A DNA stretch of 64,000 nucleotides, taken from contig NZ_CYSA01000003.1 of assembly GCF_001458355.1 (NCBI RefSeq), positions 124,001 through 188,000 of the forward strand, given 5' to 3'. Positions 9,554 to 18,900 of this stretch are shown in pieces. The translations under genes and the position numbers were made by a program. The notes beneath the pieces were generated by a model. It worked only from the letters and a program-made list of their open reading frames with translations, was not told the DNA's origin and did no database searches. This stretch comes from Thalassovita gelatinovora. GTDB lineage: Bacteria; Pseudomonadota; Alphaproteobacteria; Rhodobacterales; Rhodobacteraceae. The first letter of the stretch is position 1. Each line of letters starts with the position of its first letter.

Positions 9554-10057
9554 ATGAGCGATATTACCGAACTAGAACGCCGCATCACCGCTGCGATGGA
9601 TCGCATCGCGAAAAAGGTTGAAGATTTCGGGCAGCGGCAAACGGACGCCCCCGATCCTGATGCCGAAGCGTCGGCAGCGGGTACAGCCCTGAACGAGGCG
9701 TTGGAAGAAGAAAAGCTGGCCAATGCCCAGTTGCAAGAACGTTTAAAGGTTCTACACATCAAGCTCGACAAGAAAGATGCAGAAACCGAGCAGGAGATAT
9801 CCGGTCTGAAATCGGCGTTGGCCGATATGGAAACCGCCCTGGAAAAGCTGAAGTCGACAAGCGAAGATCTGCGCTCGGTCAATCAAACCCTGCGCGATGC
9901 TCAGGCCGAAGATATCGCTGCGGCGCTCGATGCCGGGCTGAGGGCGGAACTTGAAGCGCTCAGGGCCGAACGCGCGGCAGAAGCCGCGGAAACTCAGGCG
10001 ATCGCCGCAGCGCTGGAACCGCTGATAGATGCCAGCAAGAACAAGGAAACCGCCTGA
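9554..10057 (+). CDS. Coiled-coil protein upstream of zapA (ZauP-like)
   Basis: A 167-residue, highly charged, almost entirely helical protein: long heptad-like runs such as ALEEEKLANAQLQERLKVL and SALADMETALEKLKSTSEDL predict a coiled coil. No enzymatic motif is present. Its stop codon overlaps the zapA start (TGATG), implying translational coupling. In Caulobacter a coiled-coil partner, ZauP, is encoded with ZapA and links it to Z-ring focusing; I infer the same role from position and architecture. The ATG at 9554 has GAGG just upstream and starts MSDITELERRI; the open frame upstream lacks similar composition. Confidence 0.7.
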   Translation: MSDITELERRITAAMDRIAKKVEDFGQRQTDAPDPDAEASAAGTALNEALEEEKLANAQLQERLKVLHIKLDKKDAETEQEISGLKSALADMETALEKLKSTSEDLRSVNQTLRDAQAEDIAAALDAGLRAELEALRAERAAEAAETQAIAAALEPLIDASKNKETA

Positions 10058-10452
10058 TGCCCGAAGTTATCATTCATATCGGCGGTCGCGCCTTCGAAGT
10101 GTCCTGTCAGGATGGCGAGGAACATTACCTGCAATCTGCCGCTGGGATGCTCGACACCGAAGCGGGCACTCTGGCGCAGCAGATCGGCCGCCTGCCTGAA
10201 TCGCGCATGTTACTGATGGCCGGATTGATGCTGGCGGATAAGACCGCCGGTCTTGAAGATCAGCTCAAAGAGATGGAGGTTAAGCTAACCGAAACTCTGG
10301 CCGATCTGGACAAACTGCGGACGGCACCGGCACCCGATCCTGAACGAGTGGAAGTGCCTGTCATCCCGCAAATCGTGCACGATACGCTGGCCGAAATCGC
10401 CGCCCGTGCCGAAGCGCTGGCCGATGAGGTCGAGGAAAAAGCGACGTCCTGA
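10057..10452 (+). CDS. zapA: Cell division protein ZapA
   Basis: ZapA binds FtsZ filaments at midcell and promotes their bundling during division. The 131-residue protein has the family pattern: an N-terminal strand region with VIIHIGGRAFEVSCQDGEE, then YLQSAAGMLDTEA, then the core helix with MLLMAGLMLADKTAGLEDQL and a coiled-coil tail. The C-terminus past residue 95 is longer and more acidic than in enteric ZapA, common in alphaproteobacteria. Its ATG shares a base with the stop of the coiled-coil gene. Confidence 0.93.
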   Translation: MPEVIIHIGGRAFEVSCQDGEEHYLQSAAGMLDTEAGTLAQQIGRLPESRMLLMAGLMLADKTAGLEDQLKEMEVKLTETLADLDKLRTAPAPDPERVEVPVIPQIVHDTLAEIAARAEALADEVEEKATS

Positions 10453-10461
10453 TCGCACAGC

Positions 10462-11079
10462 TCAACGCCGCTTCTTGTGGCCCAGTTTACGGTGAAGCTG
10501 TAGCATATGACGCAATCTCAGCGCCAACAGCAGCGCCACCGTTAGCGCGGCCAACAGCCCCAGCATATCGCTGATCACCGGCCAGAGATAACCGAACTGA
10601 TCCGCAGCACCAGCGCCGATGCCAACATAGATCGTAACCCAGGCGATTTCACCCGTGGCACTGGCGATGGTGAATGTGGGCCAGCGTAGGCGCGCTGCCC
10701 CAGCAACGAAATTCACATAAGGGCCCAGCGGGCTGAGCAACCAGCGTGACAGGAACACCGCGATGTTGCCGCGTTCACGGGTCAGGGACGTGGCACGCGA
10801 CAGCGCCATTGCCTGTTTACCGCCGCGGCTTTCGATCCGTTGCAGCCATCCCGCGCCCGACCGCCCCAAGGCATACCCGATCTGATCGCCGATCACCGCG
10901 CCCGTCAGCGCGGCCAGAATGGTAAAGCCAAGAGGCAGATCACCAGCGGCAGCAAAGCCACCTGCTGCCATCATAAACAACGACGCAGGAACCGGCAACG
11001 CTAGGCAGCTGAGCAATGTAATCAGCCCTAAAAGCGGCGCGCCGTAATCGGGCAACAGCGCCAATAACTGATCCGTCAT
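10462..11079 (-). CDS. DedA-family membrane protein
   Basis: A 205-residue integral membrane protein of the DedA (SNARE-associated) family. The first helices contain LSCLALPVPASLFMMAAGG, matching the re-entrant Pro-rich segment, followed by the conserved GAVIGDQIGYALGRSGAG and the RWLLSPLGPYVNFVAGAARL arginine motif. Members act in membrane homeostasis, for example undecaprenyl-phosphate or lipid flipping; which applies here is unknown. The start overlaps the stop of the upstream small gene by four bases (ATGA), so the two are translated together. Confidence 0.9.
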   Translation of the reverse strand: MTDQLLALLPDYGAPLLGLITLLSCLALPVPASLFMMAAGGFAAAGDLPLGFTILAALTGAVIGDQIGYALGRSGAGWLQRIESRGGKQAMALSRATSLTRERGNIAVFLSRWLLSPLGPYVNFVAGAARLRWPTFTIASATGEIAWVTIYVGIGAGAADQFGYLWPVISDMLGLLAALTVALLLALRLRHMLQLHRKLGHKKRR

Positions 11080-11420
11080 TGCGCGACCTTTTCCAAAACC
11101 GCGTTCAATTCGGCGATCAGTTCGGCCACCGGACGGTTTTGTTCATGGGCGATTTCTTCCAGCGTCTTGCGGCGGATGTCTTCGGGCTGCCCCAACAGCG
11201 TGGCCAAGTCCAGTGCCGGGGTATGCCAAGCATGGGCGACATAGCCAACGGTCATCCAAGGTTCGATATCCGGGCGCAAATTGCGATGGTCCTGCCAGTA
11301 GACCCAATGCAACGTGAACCGCACGGTAAAAAACACCGCCAACACCAAAGCCAAGCCCAGCAGGATCATTGTCGGCTTGTGATGTTCCCATAGCACGTGA
11401 AGGGGCGCGGGCCGTTTCAT
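11076..11420 (-). CDS. Hypothetical membrane protein coupled to the DedA gene
   Basis: A 114-residue protein with one clear transmembrane helix (MILLGLALVLAVFFTVRF, about residues 18-35), then a soluble C-terminal part with DIEPWMTVGYVAHAWHTP, and an acidic helical tail. I do not recognise a named domain. The ATG at 11420 is preceded by GAGGGG on the minus strand, better than the next in-frame start upstream. Its stop overlaps the DedA start by four bases, which suggests a shared function, perhaps as an accessory subunit of the DedA protein. It starts 55 bases after grxD and may share that transcript. Confidence 0.75.
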   Translation of the reverse strand: MKRPAPLHVLWEHHKPTMILLGLALVLAVFFTVRFTLHWVYWQDHRNLRPDIEPWMTVGYVAHAWHTPALDLATLLGQPEDIRRKTLEEIAHEQNRPVAELIAELNAVLEKVAQ

Positions 11421-11474
11421 CGCCGCACCCCTCGCAATTTCGGGCAAGAGTTGCGATCTCTTGCCGACAGCATC

Positions 11475-11837
11475 TTAGGCGTTCGCTTCGCGGATCTTTT
11501 CTGCTGCATCTTTGTCATAGGTGACGTCGCTGTTTTCAAACAGGGCGTCCAATTCGCCCGACAGGGTCATTTCGGTAATGATATCACAGCCGCCAACGAA
11601 TTCACCCTTCACATAGAGCTGAGGGATCGTGGGCCAGTCTGAATAGTCCTTGATGCCTTGGCGGATTTCGTCATCGGCCAGCACATTCACATCGGCATAA
11701 TCGACGCCCATATAGTTCAGGACACCTGCAACGCGCTGCGAAAAACCGCATTGCGGCATATCCTTGGTGCCTTTCATATACAGCACCACGTCGTTGGCTT
11801 TGACGATTTCTTCGATACGGGTCTTTGCGTCGGTCAT
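11475..11837 (-). CDS. grxD: Monothiol glutaredoxin (Grx4 type)
   Basis: Monothiol glutaredoxins of this type carry a glutathione-ligated [2Fe-2S] cluster and act with BolA in iron-sulfur delivery and iron sensing. The 120-residue protein has the CGFS active site (Cys30 to Ser33) preceded by the conserved MKGTKDMPQ, then [19 protein letters not shown] for glutathione binding. Its start codon overlaps the stop of a probable 39-codon gene. bolA lies just upstream on the same strand, a conserved pairing in alphaproteobacteria that fits the known physical partnership. Confidence 0.96.
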   Translation of the reverse strand: MTDAKTRIEEIVKANDVVLYMKGTKDMPQCGFSQRVAGVLNYMGVDYADVNVLADDEIRQGIKDYSDWPTIPQLYVKGEFVGGCDIITEMTLSGELDALFENSDVTYDKDAAEKIREANA

Positions 11838-11953
11838 TGGGATATTCCTTGTCGCTTGAGGCGCCGTTTTCTAAGGCGCTTGTCCGGCATCGGAACGCCG
11901 AACTCTTTTTCTAGTTCCTCGAACTCGTCATTCTCGAGATGATCTTGGGGCAA
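11834..11953 (-). CDS. Probable tiny charged protein between bolA and grxD
   Basis: A 39-codon frame from a TTG start at 11953 whose TGA overlaps the grxD ATG by four bases. The product has an acidic half ([18 protein letters not shown]) and a very basic tail ([16 protein letters not shown]), an ordered composition unlikely for random sequence. The overlap with grxD is typical of coupled genes. No good ribosome site precedes the TTG, so the real start is uncertain; the frame stays open a further 14 codons upstream but without ATG or GTG. Function unknown. Confidence 0.45.
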   Translation of the reverse strand: MPQDHLENDEFEELEKEFGVPMPDKRLRKRRLKRQGISQ

Positions 11954-11975
11954 GCCACTTGAGAACGTATCTTTT

Positions 11976-12212
11976 CTATTCTGGCGCTTTGGTGGTCAGG
12001 GCCAGCGCGTGCAAATCACCATCTGGTCCGTCCATCTTGCCTTTCAGGGCGGCATAAACCGCGCGTTGCTGCTGAACTCGGTTCAGACCCCGAAAGCTTT
12101 CGTCGATCACCATGGCCGACATATGCTGTCCGTCGCTGCCTTCCACGGCAATTTCCGCGTTGGGAAACGTTTGGCGAAGCAGGTCTTCGAGTTCCTGGGA
12201 AAAAATGGCCAT
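11976..12212 (-). CDS. bolA: BolA-family protein
   Basis: A 78-residue BolA-like protein. The class II KH-like fold is recognisable from FPNAEIAVEGSDGQHMSAMV, FRGLNRVQQQRAVYAAL and the C-terminal DLHALALTTKAP, where the conserved HAL segment holds a cluster-ligand histidine. BolA proteins form heterodimers with monothiol glutaredoxins around a [2Fe-2S] cluster. grxD lies 140 bases downstream on the same strand, consistent with a shared transcript and joint function in iron-sulfur handling. Confidence 0.93.
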   Translation of the reverse strand: MAIFSQELEDLLRQTFPNAEIAVEGSDGQHMSAMVIDESFRGLNRVQQQRAVYAALKGKMDGPDGDLHALALTTKAPE

Positions 12213-12334
12213 CTGGGTCTCCGGGTCTTTGTGTTGTCATTGGAAATCTAGGGCGAGACAAGGGGGCGTGCAAGGCGCGCAAAACCCTTGCACACAAAAA
12301 GATACGTGCAAGGGGCATGTTTGAATTCGCCGGA

Positions 12335-14494
12335 TCAACAGACCGTGTTTTCAAACGCGCTGCGATAGATCACCGAAAGTTCGTCTAACGGGGCTTCCGA
12401 GTGGCCAAGGCGAACGGTGTTACCTGTAAAATGACCCGCTGTGTGCAGTGTCACGCCTGCCTGACCCGCAGCGACCATCAACGCCTCGGCTTCGTCGAAG
12501 TTGCAGGCAATCAGATAGCGCGCCTGATCTTCACCGAACAGCTGCGCCATATCGGTTTCGTCGATCTGCACGCCAACGCCACCGGCTTCGGCCATTTCAA
12601 ATGCCACCAACGCCAGACCACCATCTGACAGGTCGGTACAGGCCTTGATCATTGCGCGATTGGCGCGAATGAAGTCGCCATTGCGCTTTTCGGCGACCAG
12701 ATCGACATGCGGTGCATCGCCGTCTTCGCGATTGAACACTTCGGCCAACAGCGCCGATTGGCCCAGATGACCTTCGGTTTCGCCAAGAAGCAGGGCGATA
12801 TGACCATCGCGGGCGGTCCCGGTAATAGCATCTTCGGGTTTGGCGATCAGCCCGACCGCGCAGATGGTCGGGGTCGGAAGAATGCCCTGACCATCGGTTT
12901 CGTTGTAGAGCGACACATTGCCTGACACGATCGGCACATCCAAAGCCGCGACCGCCTCACCGATCCCTTGGATCGCGCCAACGAACTGCCCCATGATTTC
13001 GGGTTTTTCGGGGTTTCCGAAATTCAGGTTGTCGGTGGTGGCCAATGGGGTTGCGCCGACGGCGATCAGGTTGCGATAGGCTTCTGCCACCGCCTGTTTG
13101 CCGCCTTCGACCGGATTGGCCATCACGTAGCGCGGGGTTACGTCGCTGGTGAAAGCCAATGATTTATCGGTGCCATGCACCCGTACAATCCCGGCCCCCA
13201 GACCCGGCGCACGCACGGTATCAGCCATCACCATTGTGTCGTATTGTTCATATACCCACTGTTTGGCACCATAATTCGACGATCCAATCAGTGCTTTCAA
13301 CCCGTCGATGGGATCAATTGACGGCACATCGGCCAAGGGCTCTGCGACCGGTGTCGGCTGCCATGGGCGATCATATTCCGGTGCGCTGGAACTCAGCTGC
13401 GACAGCGGCAGATCGGCTTTGACGTCATTGCCGTGCAGGATCAGGAAGCGATCTTCGGGGATGGTTTCGCCGACAATGGCGAAATCCAGGTCCCATTTGT
13501 CAAACACTGCACGCGCTTCGGCTTCTTTTTCCGGGCGCAGCACCATCAACATACGTTCCTGGCTTTCCGACAGCATCATTTCATAGGCCGACATATGCGC
13601 TTCACGCTGCGGAACATCGTCAAGTTGCAGCTTGATGCCCAACCCGCCCTTGTCGCCCATTTCCACCGCCGAACAGGTCAGGCCGGCGGCCCCCATATCC
13701 TGAATCGAAATGACCGCGCCGGTTTGCATCAGCTCAAGCGTCGCTTCCATTAGGCGCTTTTCGGTGAACGGATCGCCGACCTGAACGGTGGGGCGCTTTT
13801 CTTCGATGGTTTCATCGAATTCCGCCGAAGCCATGGTGGCGCCGCCGACGCCATCGCGTCCGGTCTTGGCCCCCAGATAAACCACCGGCATTCCCACGCC
13901 GGACGCTGCCGAATAGAAAATTTTGTCGGCATCGGCCAACCCGGCGGCAAAGGCATTGACCAGGCAATTGCCACTATAGGCCGGATGGAACCGGACTTCG
14001 CCGCCCACAGTCGGCACACCAAAACAGTTGCCATAGCCGCCGATACCTTCGACCACGCCGTGCACCAACTGTTTGGTCTTGGGATGATCGACCGCGCCAA
14101 AGCTGAGCGAATTCATTGCCGCGATGGGCCGCGCGCCCATGGTGAAAACATCACGCAAAATGCCGCCCATGCCGGTCGCGGCCCCTTGATAGGGTTCGAT
14201 GTAGGACGGGTGATTATGGCTTTCCATCTTGAAAACCACCGCCTGTCCGTCGCCGATATCCACAACACCTGCATTTTCCCCTGGACCACAGATCACTTGC
14301 GGGCCCGTCGTGGGCAGGGTGCGCAGCCATTTCTTCGACGACTTGTAAGAACAATGTTCGTTCCACATCGCCGAAAAGACGCCCAGCTCGGTGAAATTCG
14401 GCTCCCGGTTCAGGATTCGAAGAATGTTGGCGTATTCTTCGGCATTGATGCCATGAGCTTCGATGATCTCCGGCGTGATGGCTGGGTCTTGCAT
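12335..14494 (-). CDS. purL: Phosphoribosylformylglycinamidine synthase subunit PurL
   Basis: ATP-dependent synthetase subunit that converts FGAR and ammonia (delivered by PurQ with PurS) to FGAM in de novo purine synthesis. At 719 residues it is the small, multi-subunit PurL form. Visible landmarks are [16 protein letters not shown] near the N-terminus, [34 protein letters not shown], and the second-half [17 protein letters not shown] with [11 protein letters not shown]. PurQ and PurS genes are not in this window. The start is ATG at 14494 after a long noncoding leader with an 8-bp palindrome. Confidence 0.97.
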   Translation of the reverse strand: MQDPAITPEIIEAHGINAEEYANILRILNREPNFTELGVFSAMWNEHCSYKSSKKWLRTLPTTGPQVICGPGENAGVVDIGDGQAVVFKMESHNHPSYIEPYQGAATGMGGILRDVFTMGARPIAAMNSLSFGAVDHPKTKQLVHGVVEGIGGYGNCFGVPTVGGEVRFHPAYSGNCLVNAFAAGLADADKIFYSAASGVGMPVVYLGAKTGRDGVGGATMASAEFDETIEEKRPTVQVGDPFTEKRLMEATLELMQTGAVISIQDMGAAGLTCSAVEMGDKGGLGIKLQLDDVPQREAHMSAYEMMLSESQERMLMVLRPEKEAEARAVFDKWDLDFAIVGETIPEDRFLILHGNDVKADLPLSQLSSSAPEYDRPWQPTPVAEPLADVPSIDPIDGLKALIGSSNYGAKQWVYEQYDTMVMADTVRAPGLGAGIVRVHGTDKSLAFTSDVTPRYVMANPVEGGKQAVAEAYRNLIAVGATPLATTDNLNFGNPEKPEIMGQFVGAIQGIGEAVAALDVPIVSGNVSLYNETDGQGILPTPTICAVGLIAKPEDAITGTARDGHIALLLGETEGHLGQSALLAEVFNREDGDAPHVDLVAEKRNGDFIRANRAMIKACTDLSDGGLALVAFEMAEAGGVGVQIDETDMAQLFGEDQARYLIACNFDEAEALMVAAGQAGVTLHTAGHFTGNTVRLGHSEAPLDELSVIYRSAFENTVC

Positions 14495-14586
14495 ATCGGA
14501 TTTTCCTGCAACGGCTCTGTTTGCGCGCTTCTTTACGCCATGACCGTGAGCGGGGAAAGGGGGCAGAAGTGCTTTGGTTCTTTTTC

Positions 14587-14608
14587 ACATGGCACCAATT
14601 TGCCATGT
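14587..14608. promoter_or_regulatory. Perfect operator-like palindrome upstream of purL
   Basis: ACATGGCA-CCAATT-TGCCATGT has perfect 8-bp arms and a 6-bp spacer, about 95 bases before the purL start. The dimensions suit a dimeric repressor or activator. The regulator is unknown; it does not match the enteric PurR box as I remember it. Confidence 0.45.
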
Positions 14609-14737
14609 ACTCACTTCTTCTGTTCGAAAATATCCCCCGCCGGAGGCATGGCCGAAGAAAACGATCCTTGGGGCGGTTGAGGGGAAATGAAGCGCGCCGC
14701 AGGCGTACATAACACCAGAGGTTCGTTCACCCTGACG

Positions 14738-14768
14738 AAAAAAAAAAGGCCGAGCACGAAGCTCGGCC
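14738..14768 (-). terminator. Intrinsic terminator on the minus strand (downstream of lysR)
   Basis: GGCCGAGC/GCTCGGCC forms an 8-bp GC-rich stem with a 5-base loop. Read on the minus strand it is followed by ten consecutive T residues, a textbook intrinsic terminator. It lies about 150 bases beyond the lysR stop and would also shield purL from lysR transcription. Confidence 0.85.
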
Positions 14769-14792
14769 GAAGTCCAACAGGGAGGTATGAAG

Positions 14793-14924
14793 ATGATACT
14801 AAAAAGTTCAGCATCACCGTCGAATGCTGAAATAGGCATCGGAAATGAATCGATCAAGCACCATTTTGCCGCAGTTGCAGCATGCCTGTTATGCATCGTG
14901 CGCATGGCTTGCTTAACAAGTTAG
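14793..14924 (+). CDS. Candidate 43-codon gene convergent with lysR
   Basis: An ATG at 14793 stands 6 bases after a perfect ribosome site GGAGGT (14781-14786; a second ATG at 14787 lies too close). The frame runs 43 codons and stops four bases inside the lysR stop. The product has a polar first half and a hydrophobic Cys-containing second half (HHFAAVAACLLCIVRMACL) that could be a membrane segment. Coding is uncertain: only the strong ribosome site and the hydrophobic tail support it. Confidence 0.35.
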   Translation: MILKSSASPSNAEIGIGNESIKHHFAAVAACLLCIVRMACLTS

Positions 14925-15826
14925 CTAAGCGCCTGATTTTTCATCTGTTTGCGATAGGCAATGATTTCGTCCTGCACGAAATCTCGGAAGGTGGAAATCC
15001 GCTTGGAATGGCGTAATTCTTCCGGATAAGCCAAAAAAACGGGAACTTCGATCGATTGAACATCCGGCAACACCCGCACCAGGTTGGGAAAGTCTTGCAG
15101 CAAGTAGTCTGGAAGCACGCCGATACCAAGATGATTGATCACCGCTTGCAACACCCCAAAGTAATTGTTCACCGTTAGCGTTGCTCTGACATCATAGGTC
15201 AACAGATGTTGCACCAAATTCGCACCCGCTCCAACTTGGGCCGATGCCGGATTTTGGCAGACCAATCGATGTTCGGCGATTTGCTCGATTGTTTCCGGCG
15301 TTCCGTGTCGATCCAGATATTCGGGCGAAGCATAAAGCAGCATGCGCACAGCCATCAGTCGTTTGCGGATCAGATCGGCCTGGCTGGGTTCCTTCATCCG
15401 TATCGCGACATCGGCTTCCCGCATCGGCAGATCCAGAACCCGTTCTTCCAACATTAGATCAATGTTGAGATCGGGGTATTTTTCATAAAGCTTGGGCAGC
15501 CGCGGAGCGAGCCAAAGCGTGCCGAAACCGGTCGTAGTGGTCACCCGCAGCTGTCCGAAGACTTCTTCTTCGCTATCCCGAATGCGTGCTTCCGCGGCTT
15601 CCAGGCGTTTGGCCATGGCACGCGTCGCATCAAACAACAGTTCCCCCTGTTCGGTGAGAATCAGTCCCCGTGCATGACGGTGAAAAAGCGTCGCATTCAG
15701 GCTTTCTTCCAGCGCGCGGACCTGTCGACTGACCGCGGATTGCGACAGATGCAATACGTCACCGGCGTGTGTAAGGCTGCCTGCATCCGCGACCGCGTGA
15801 AATATTCTTAATTTATCCCAGTCCAT
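14921..15826 (-). CDS. LysR-family transcriptional regulator
   Basis: A 301-residue LysR-type regulator. The N-terminal winged helix-turn-helix is clear (LRIFHAVADAGSLTHAGDVL then SQSAVSRQVRALEESL). The remainder is the substrate-binding effector domain with RVTTTTGFGTLWLAPRLPKL and LMLEERVLDLPMREADVAIR. The ATG at 15826 is preferred over a GTG ten codons upstream because the family starts at MDWDKLRIFH. It is divergent from the indolepyruvate oxidoreductase gene, and the region between holds a T-N11-A palindrome, so that gene is a likely target. Effector unknown. Confidence 0.92.
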   Translation of the reverse strand: MDWDKLRIFHAVADAGSLTHAGDVLHLSQSAVSRQVRALEESLNATLFHRHARGLILTEQGELLFDATRAMAKRLEAAEARIRDSEEEVFGQLRVTTTTGFGTLWLAPRLPKLYEKYPDLNIDLMLEERVLDLPMREADVAIRMKEPSQADLIRKRLMAVRMLLYASPEYLDRHGTPETIEQIAEHRLVCQNPASAQVGAGANLVQHLLTYDVRATLTVNNYFGVLQAVINHLGIGVLPDYLLQDFPNLVRVLPDVQSIEVPVFLAYPEELRHSKRISTFRDFVQDEIIAYRKQMKNQALS

Positions 15827-15926
15827 TCCCACAACTTTCAGATTCGCCCGACCCACTTACACGAAACACTTTGAACATTAAGGCCTTTCGCGGCATCTCT
15901 GTATAAAAAATAGAATTTTTTGTTTG

Positions 15927-15962
15927 TAGGTCAAAATATATGACCTATTATTGCTCTATAAT
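15927..15962 (+). promoter_or_regulatory. Promoter with LysR-type operator for the IOR gene
   Basis: TAGGTCA-N7-TGACCTA (15927-15947) is a perfect inverted repeat containing the T-N11-A core of LysR-type sites. A consensus -10 hexamer TATAAT lies at 15957-15962, 35 bases before the IOR ATG. With normal spacing the -35 would fall at about 15934-15939, inside the palindrome, where no good -35 is present. That arrangement suggests a regulator-dependent promoter; the divergent LysR gene is the obvious candidate. Confidence 0.6.
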
Positions 15963-15996
15963 GTTGCATGCATGCCATGTGGGAGGAGACACCTTA

Positions 15997-18900
15997 ATGA
16001 CTGACCAAAAGGTTTCGCTAACAGACCGTTTTGATCTGGAAAAATCGCCTGTTCTCTTGAATGGGACCCAAGCGCTTGTGCGGCTGATGCTGATGCAAAA
16101 AGCCCGTGACAAGGCGGCTGGCCTGAACACCGCAGGCTATGTCACCGGCTATCGCGGTTCTCCGCTCGGTGCGGTTGATCTGCAAATGAACCGGGCCGCG
16201 AAGCAACTTCATGCCGCCGATGTGCTGTTTCACGAAGGGCTGAACGAAGACTTGGCCGCGACCGCGTTGTGGGGCAGTCAGCAAGCCGAGTTGCGCGGCG
16301 AAGGCAAGTTCGATGGCGTTTTCGGGCTCTGGTATGGCAAAGGTCCGGGGGTGGACCGCACCGGCGATGTGATGCGCCATGCCAATATGGCGGGTACGTC
16401 CAAAAATGGCGGCGTGCTGATGGCCATGGGGGATGACCACACCGGCGAAAGCTCTACCGTTTTGCATCAATCGGAATGGGCGCTGGTCGATGCCTATATG
16501 CCTGTCGTCAGCCCTGCAGGGGTGCAGGAAGTTCTCGATTACGGCATCTACGGTATCGCGCTCAGCCGGTTTTCCGGGCTTTGGGTCGGTCTGAAAACAA
16601 TGAAGGACACGATCGAAGCAACCGCCGTCGTCGATGGCCGGATCGACCGGATGAACCTTGCCATTCCTGAATTCGACATGCCCGACGGCGGGTTGAACAT
16701 CCGACTGATCGACACTCCGACCGAACAAGAAGCGCGGATGATCGACTACAAGCGTTTCGCCGCCGAAGCATTTTCCCACGCCAACAAGATGGACAAGCGG
16801 ATGTGGGGGAAACCGGGGGCCAAGATCGGGTTCGTGGCAGCAGGCAAGAACTGGCTTGATCTGGTTCATGCGCTGGCATTGCTGAACATCGACGAAGCCG
16901 AAGCGGAACGACTGGGGATCACCACTTACAAGGTCGGTCAAACTTTCCCGCTGGATATGCGGGGGTTCCACGATTGGGCCGAAGGGTTGGACTTGATCGT
17001 GGTGGTCGAAGAAAAGCGCAAGCTGATCGAAGTGCAAGTCTTGGGCCGAAGGGTTGGACTTGATCGTGGTGGTCGAAGAAAAGCGCAAGCTGATCGAAGT
17101 GCAAGTCAAGGAAGCCATTTTCGACGACCGGCGCGGGCGTCGGGTCTATGGTTGGCACAAGGGCGGTGGTGCAGGATCGATGCACGGTCCGGAACTGTTC
17201 CAAACCAAGGGCGCGCTTGATCCGATCATGATCGCCGAACGACTGGGCGAAATCTTGACCGACGAAGGCCGCGGTACCGATGGGGTCAAAGCCGGTCTGG
17301 CCGCGCTTGACGAAGTCCGCCGCAACGATAATGCCGAAGAAATTGCTTCGCGCTTGCCGTATTTCTGTTCAGGTTGCCCGCATAACACATCGACCAAGGT
17401 GCCCGAGGGCAGCCGTGCCTATGCCGGGATTGGGTGTCACTATATGGTGCAATGGATGGACCGCGACACGCTGGGCTTCACCCAGATGGGCGGAGAAGGC
17501 GCGAACTGGATCGGCGAAGCACCGTTTTCCACCCGCGACCATGTGTTCCAGAATCTAGGTGACGGCACTTATAACCATTCTGGCATTCAGGCGATCCGCG
17601 CGGCTTTGGCGGCGGGAACCAATATCACCTACAAGATCCTGTTCAATGACGCGGTTGCGATGACCGGTGGACAGAAGAACGAAGGTGGTTTGACAGCCTA
17701 TAAGATCGTCAATGAAATCAAAGCAATGGGCGTCGAACATATCGGGGTGGTCTATGACGAGAAGGAAGAGGTTGATCTCAATGCCTTCCCCGCCGGAGTG
17801 GAAAAGCACGAACGCGCCGAACTGCTGCAAATAGAAGAAAAATTCCGCAACTTCGAAGGCGTTTCGGCGATTGTCTATATCCAAACCTGTGCCGCCGAAA
17901 AACGCCGCCGGCGTAAGCGTGGACAGTTTCCCGATCCTGATCGCCGGGTGTTCATCAATACCGATGTTTGCGAAGGCTGCGGCGATTGCGGCGTTCAGTC
18001 CAATTGCGTGTCGATCGTGCCGGCGGAAACCGAACTGGGTCGTAAACGCGCCATCGATCAATCCAGCTGCAACAAGGATTTCAGTTGTCTCAACGGTTTT
18101 TGCCCCAGCTTCGTGACGCTGGAAGGGGCCAAGTTGAAAAAGTCCGAAACTGCACAACTGGATCTGCCACATCTGCCGCAGCCGGAAATCCCGGCGATCG
18201 ACGGCACCTTCAACGTGGTGATCACGGGGGTTGGTGGCACTGGCGTTGTGACCATCGGAGCCGTTTTGGCACAGGCGGCGCAGATCGACGGCAAAGGCGC
18301 GGGCATGATGGAAATGGCCGGGTTGGCGCAAAAAGGCGGAGCGGTGCATATCCATTGCCGGATCGCGGAAAGCCCTGACGATATCAGCGCGGTACGGGTC
18401 GCCACCGGCGAAGCGGATGCGCTGATCGGTGGTGATTTGGTGGTGTCTGCCGGGGCAAAAACACTGGGCCTGACCAAGACCGGGCGCACCGGCGCGGTGG
18501 TCAACAGTCATGAAATCATCACCGGCGATTTCACCCATAACACCGAATTCAGCCTGCCATCCGACCGGTTGGAACTGCAGTTGCAGGCGCGGTTGCAAGA
18601 CAAGGTGATCCTGTTTGATGCCTCGGAACTGGCACGGGCGACATTGGGGGATTCGATCTTTTCCAACATGATGATTTTCGGGGCCGCATGGCAGCGCGGA
18701 TTGATCCCACTGAGCCATCAGTCATTGATTGATGCAATCGAATTGAACGGTGCCGCGGTGGACCGCAATCTGCGTGCCTTTGAAATTGGCCGCTGGGCCG
18801 TTCTGCACCCGGAAGACGCACTGGACCTGCTGACGCCGAAAGTGAATGTGGTCGACAAGCCGAAAACGCTGGAGGAAAAAATCGCCTTCCGCGCTGATCA

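Larger units (their letters stand above)
14495..14792. other. Noncoding region upstream of purL
   Basis: About 300 bases without a supported long gene. It contains a perfect palindrome at 14587-14608 and a minus-strand terminator at 14738-14768. The stretch 14625-14647 (AAATATCCCCCGCCGGAGGC) resembles a Rhodobacterales intergenic motif I recall from memory only. Confidence 0.5.

Noticed and set aside
14648-14680. 10-codon frame MAEENDPWGG with GGAGG in front
   Set aside because: Too short and too close to the ribosome site (two bases) to support as a gene.
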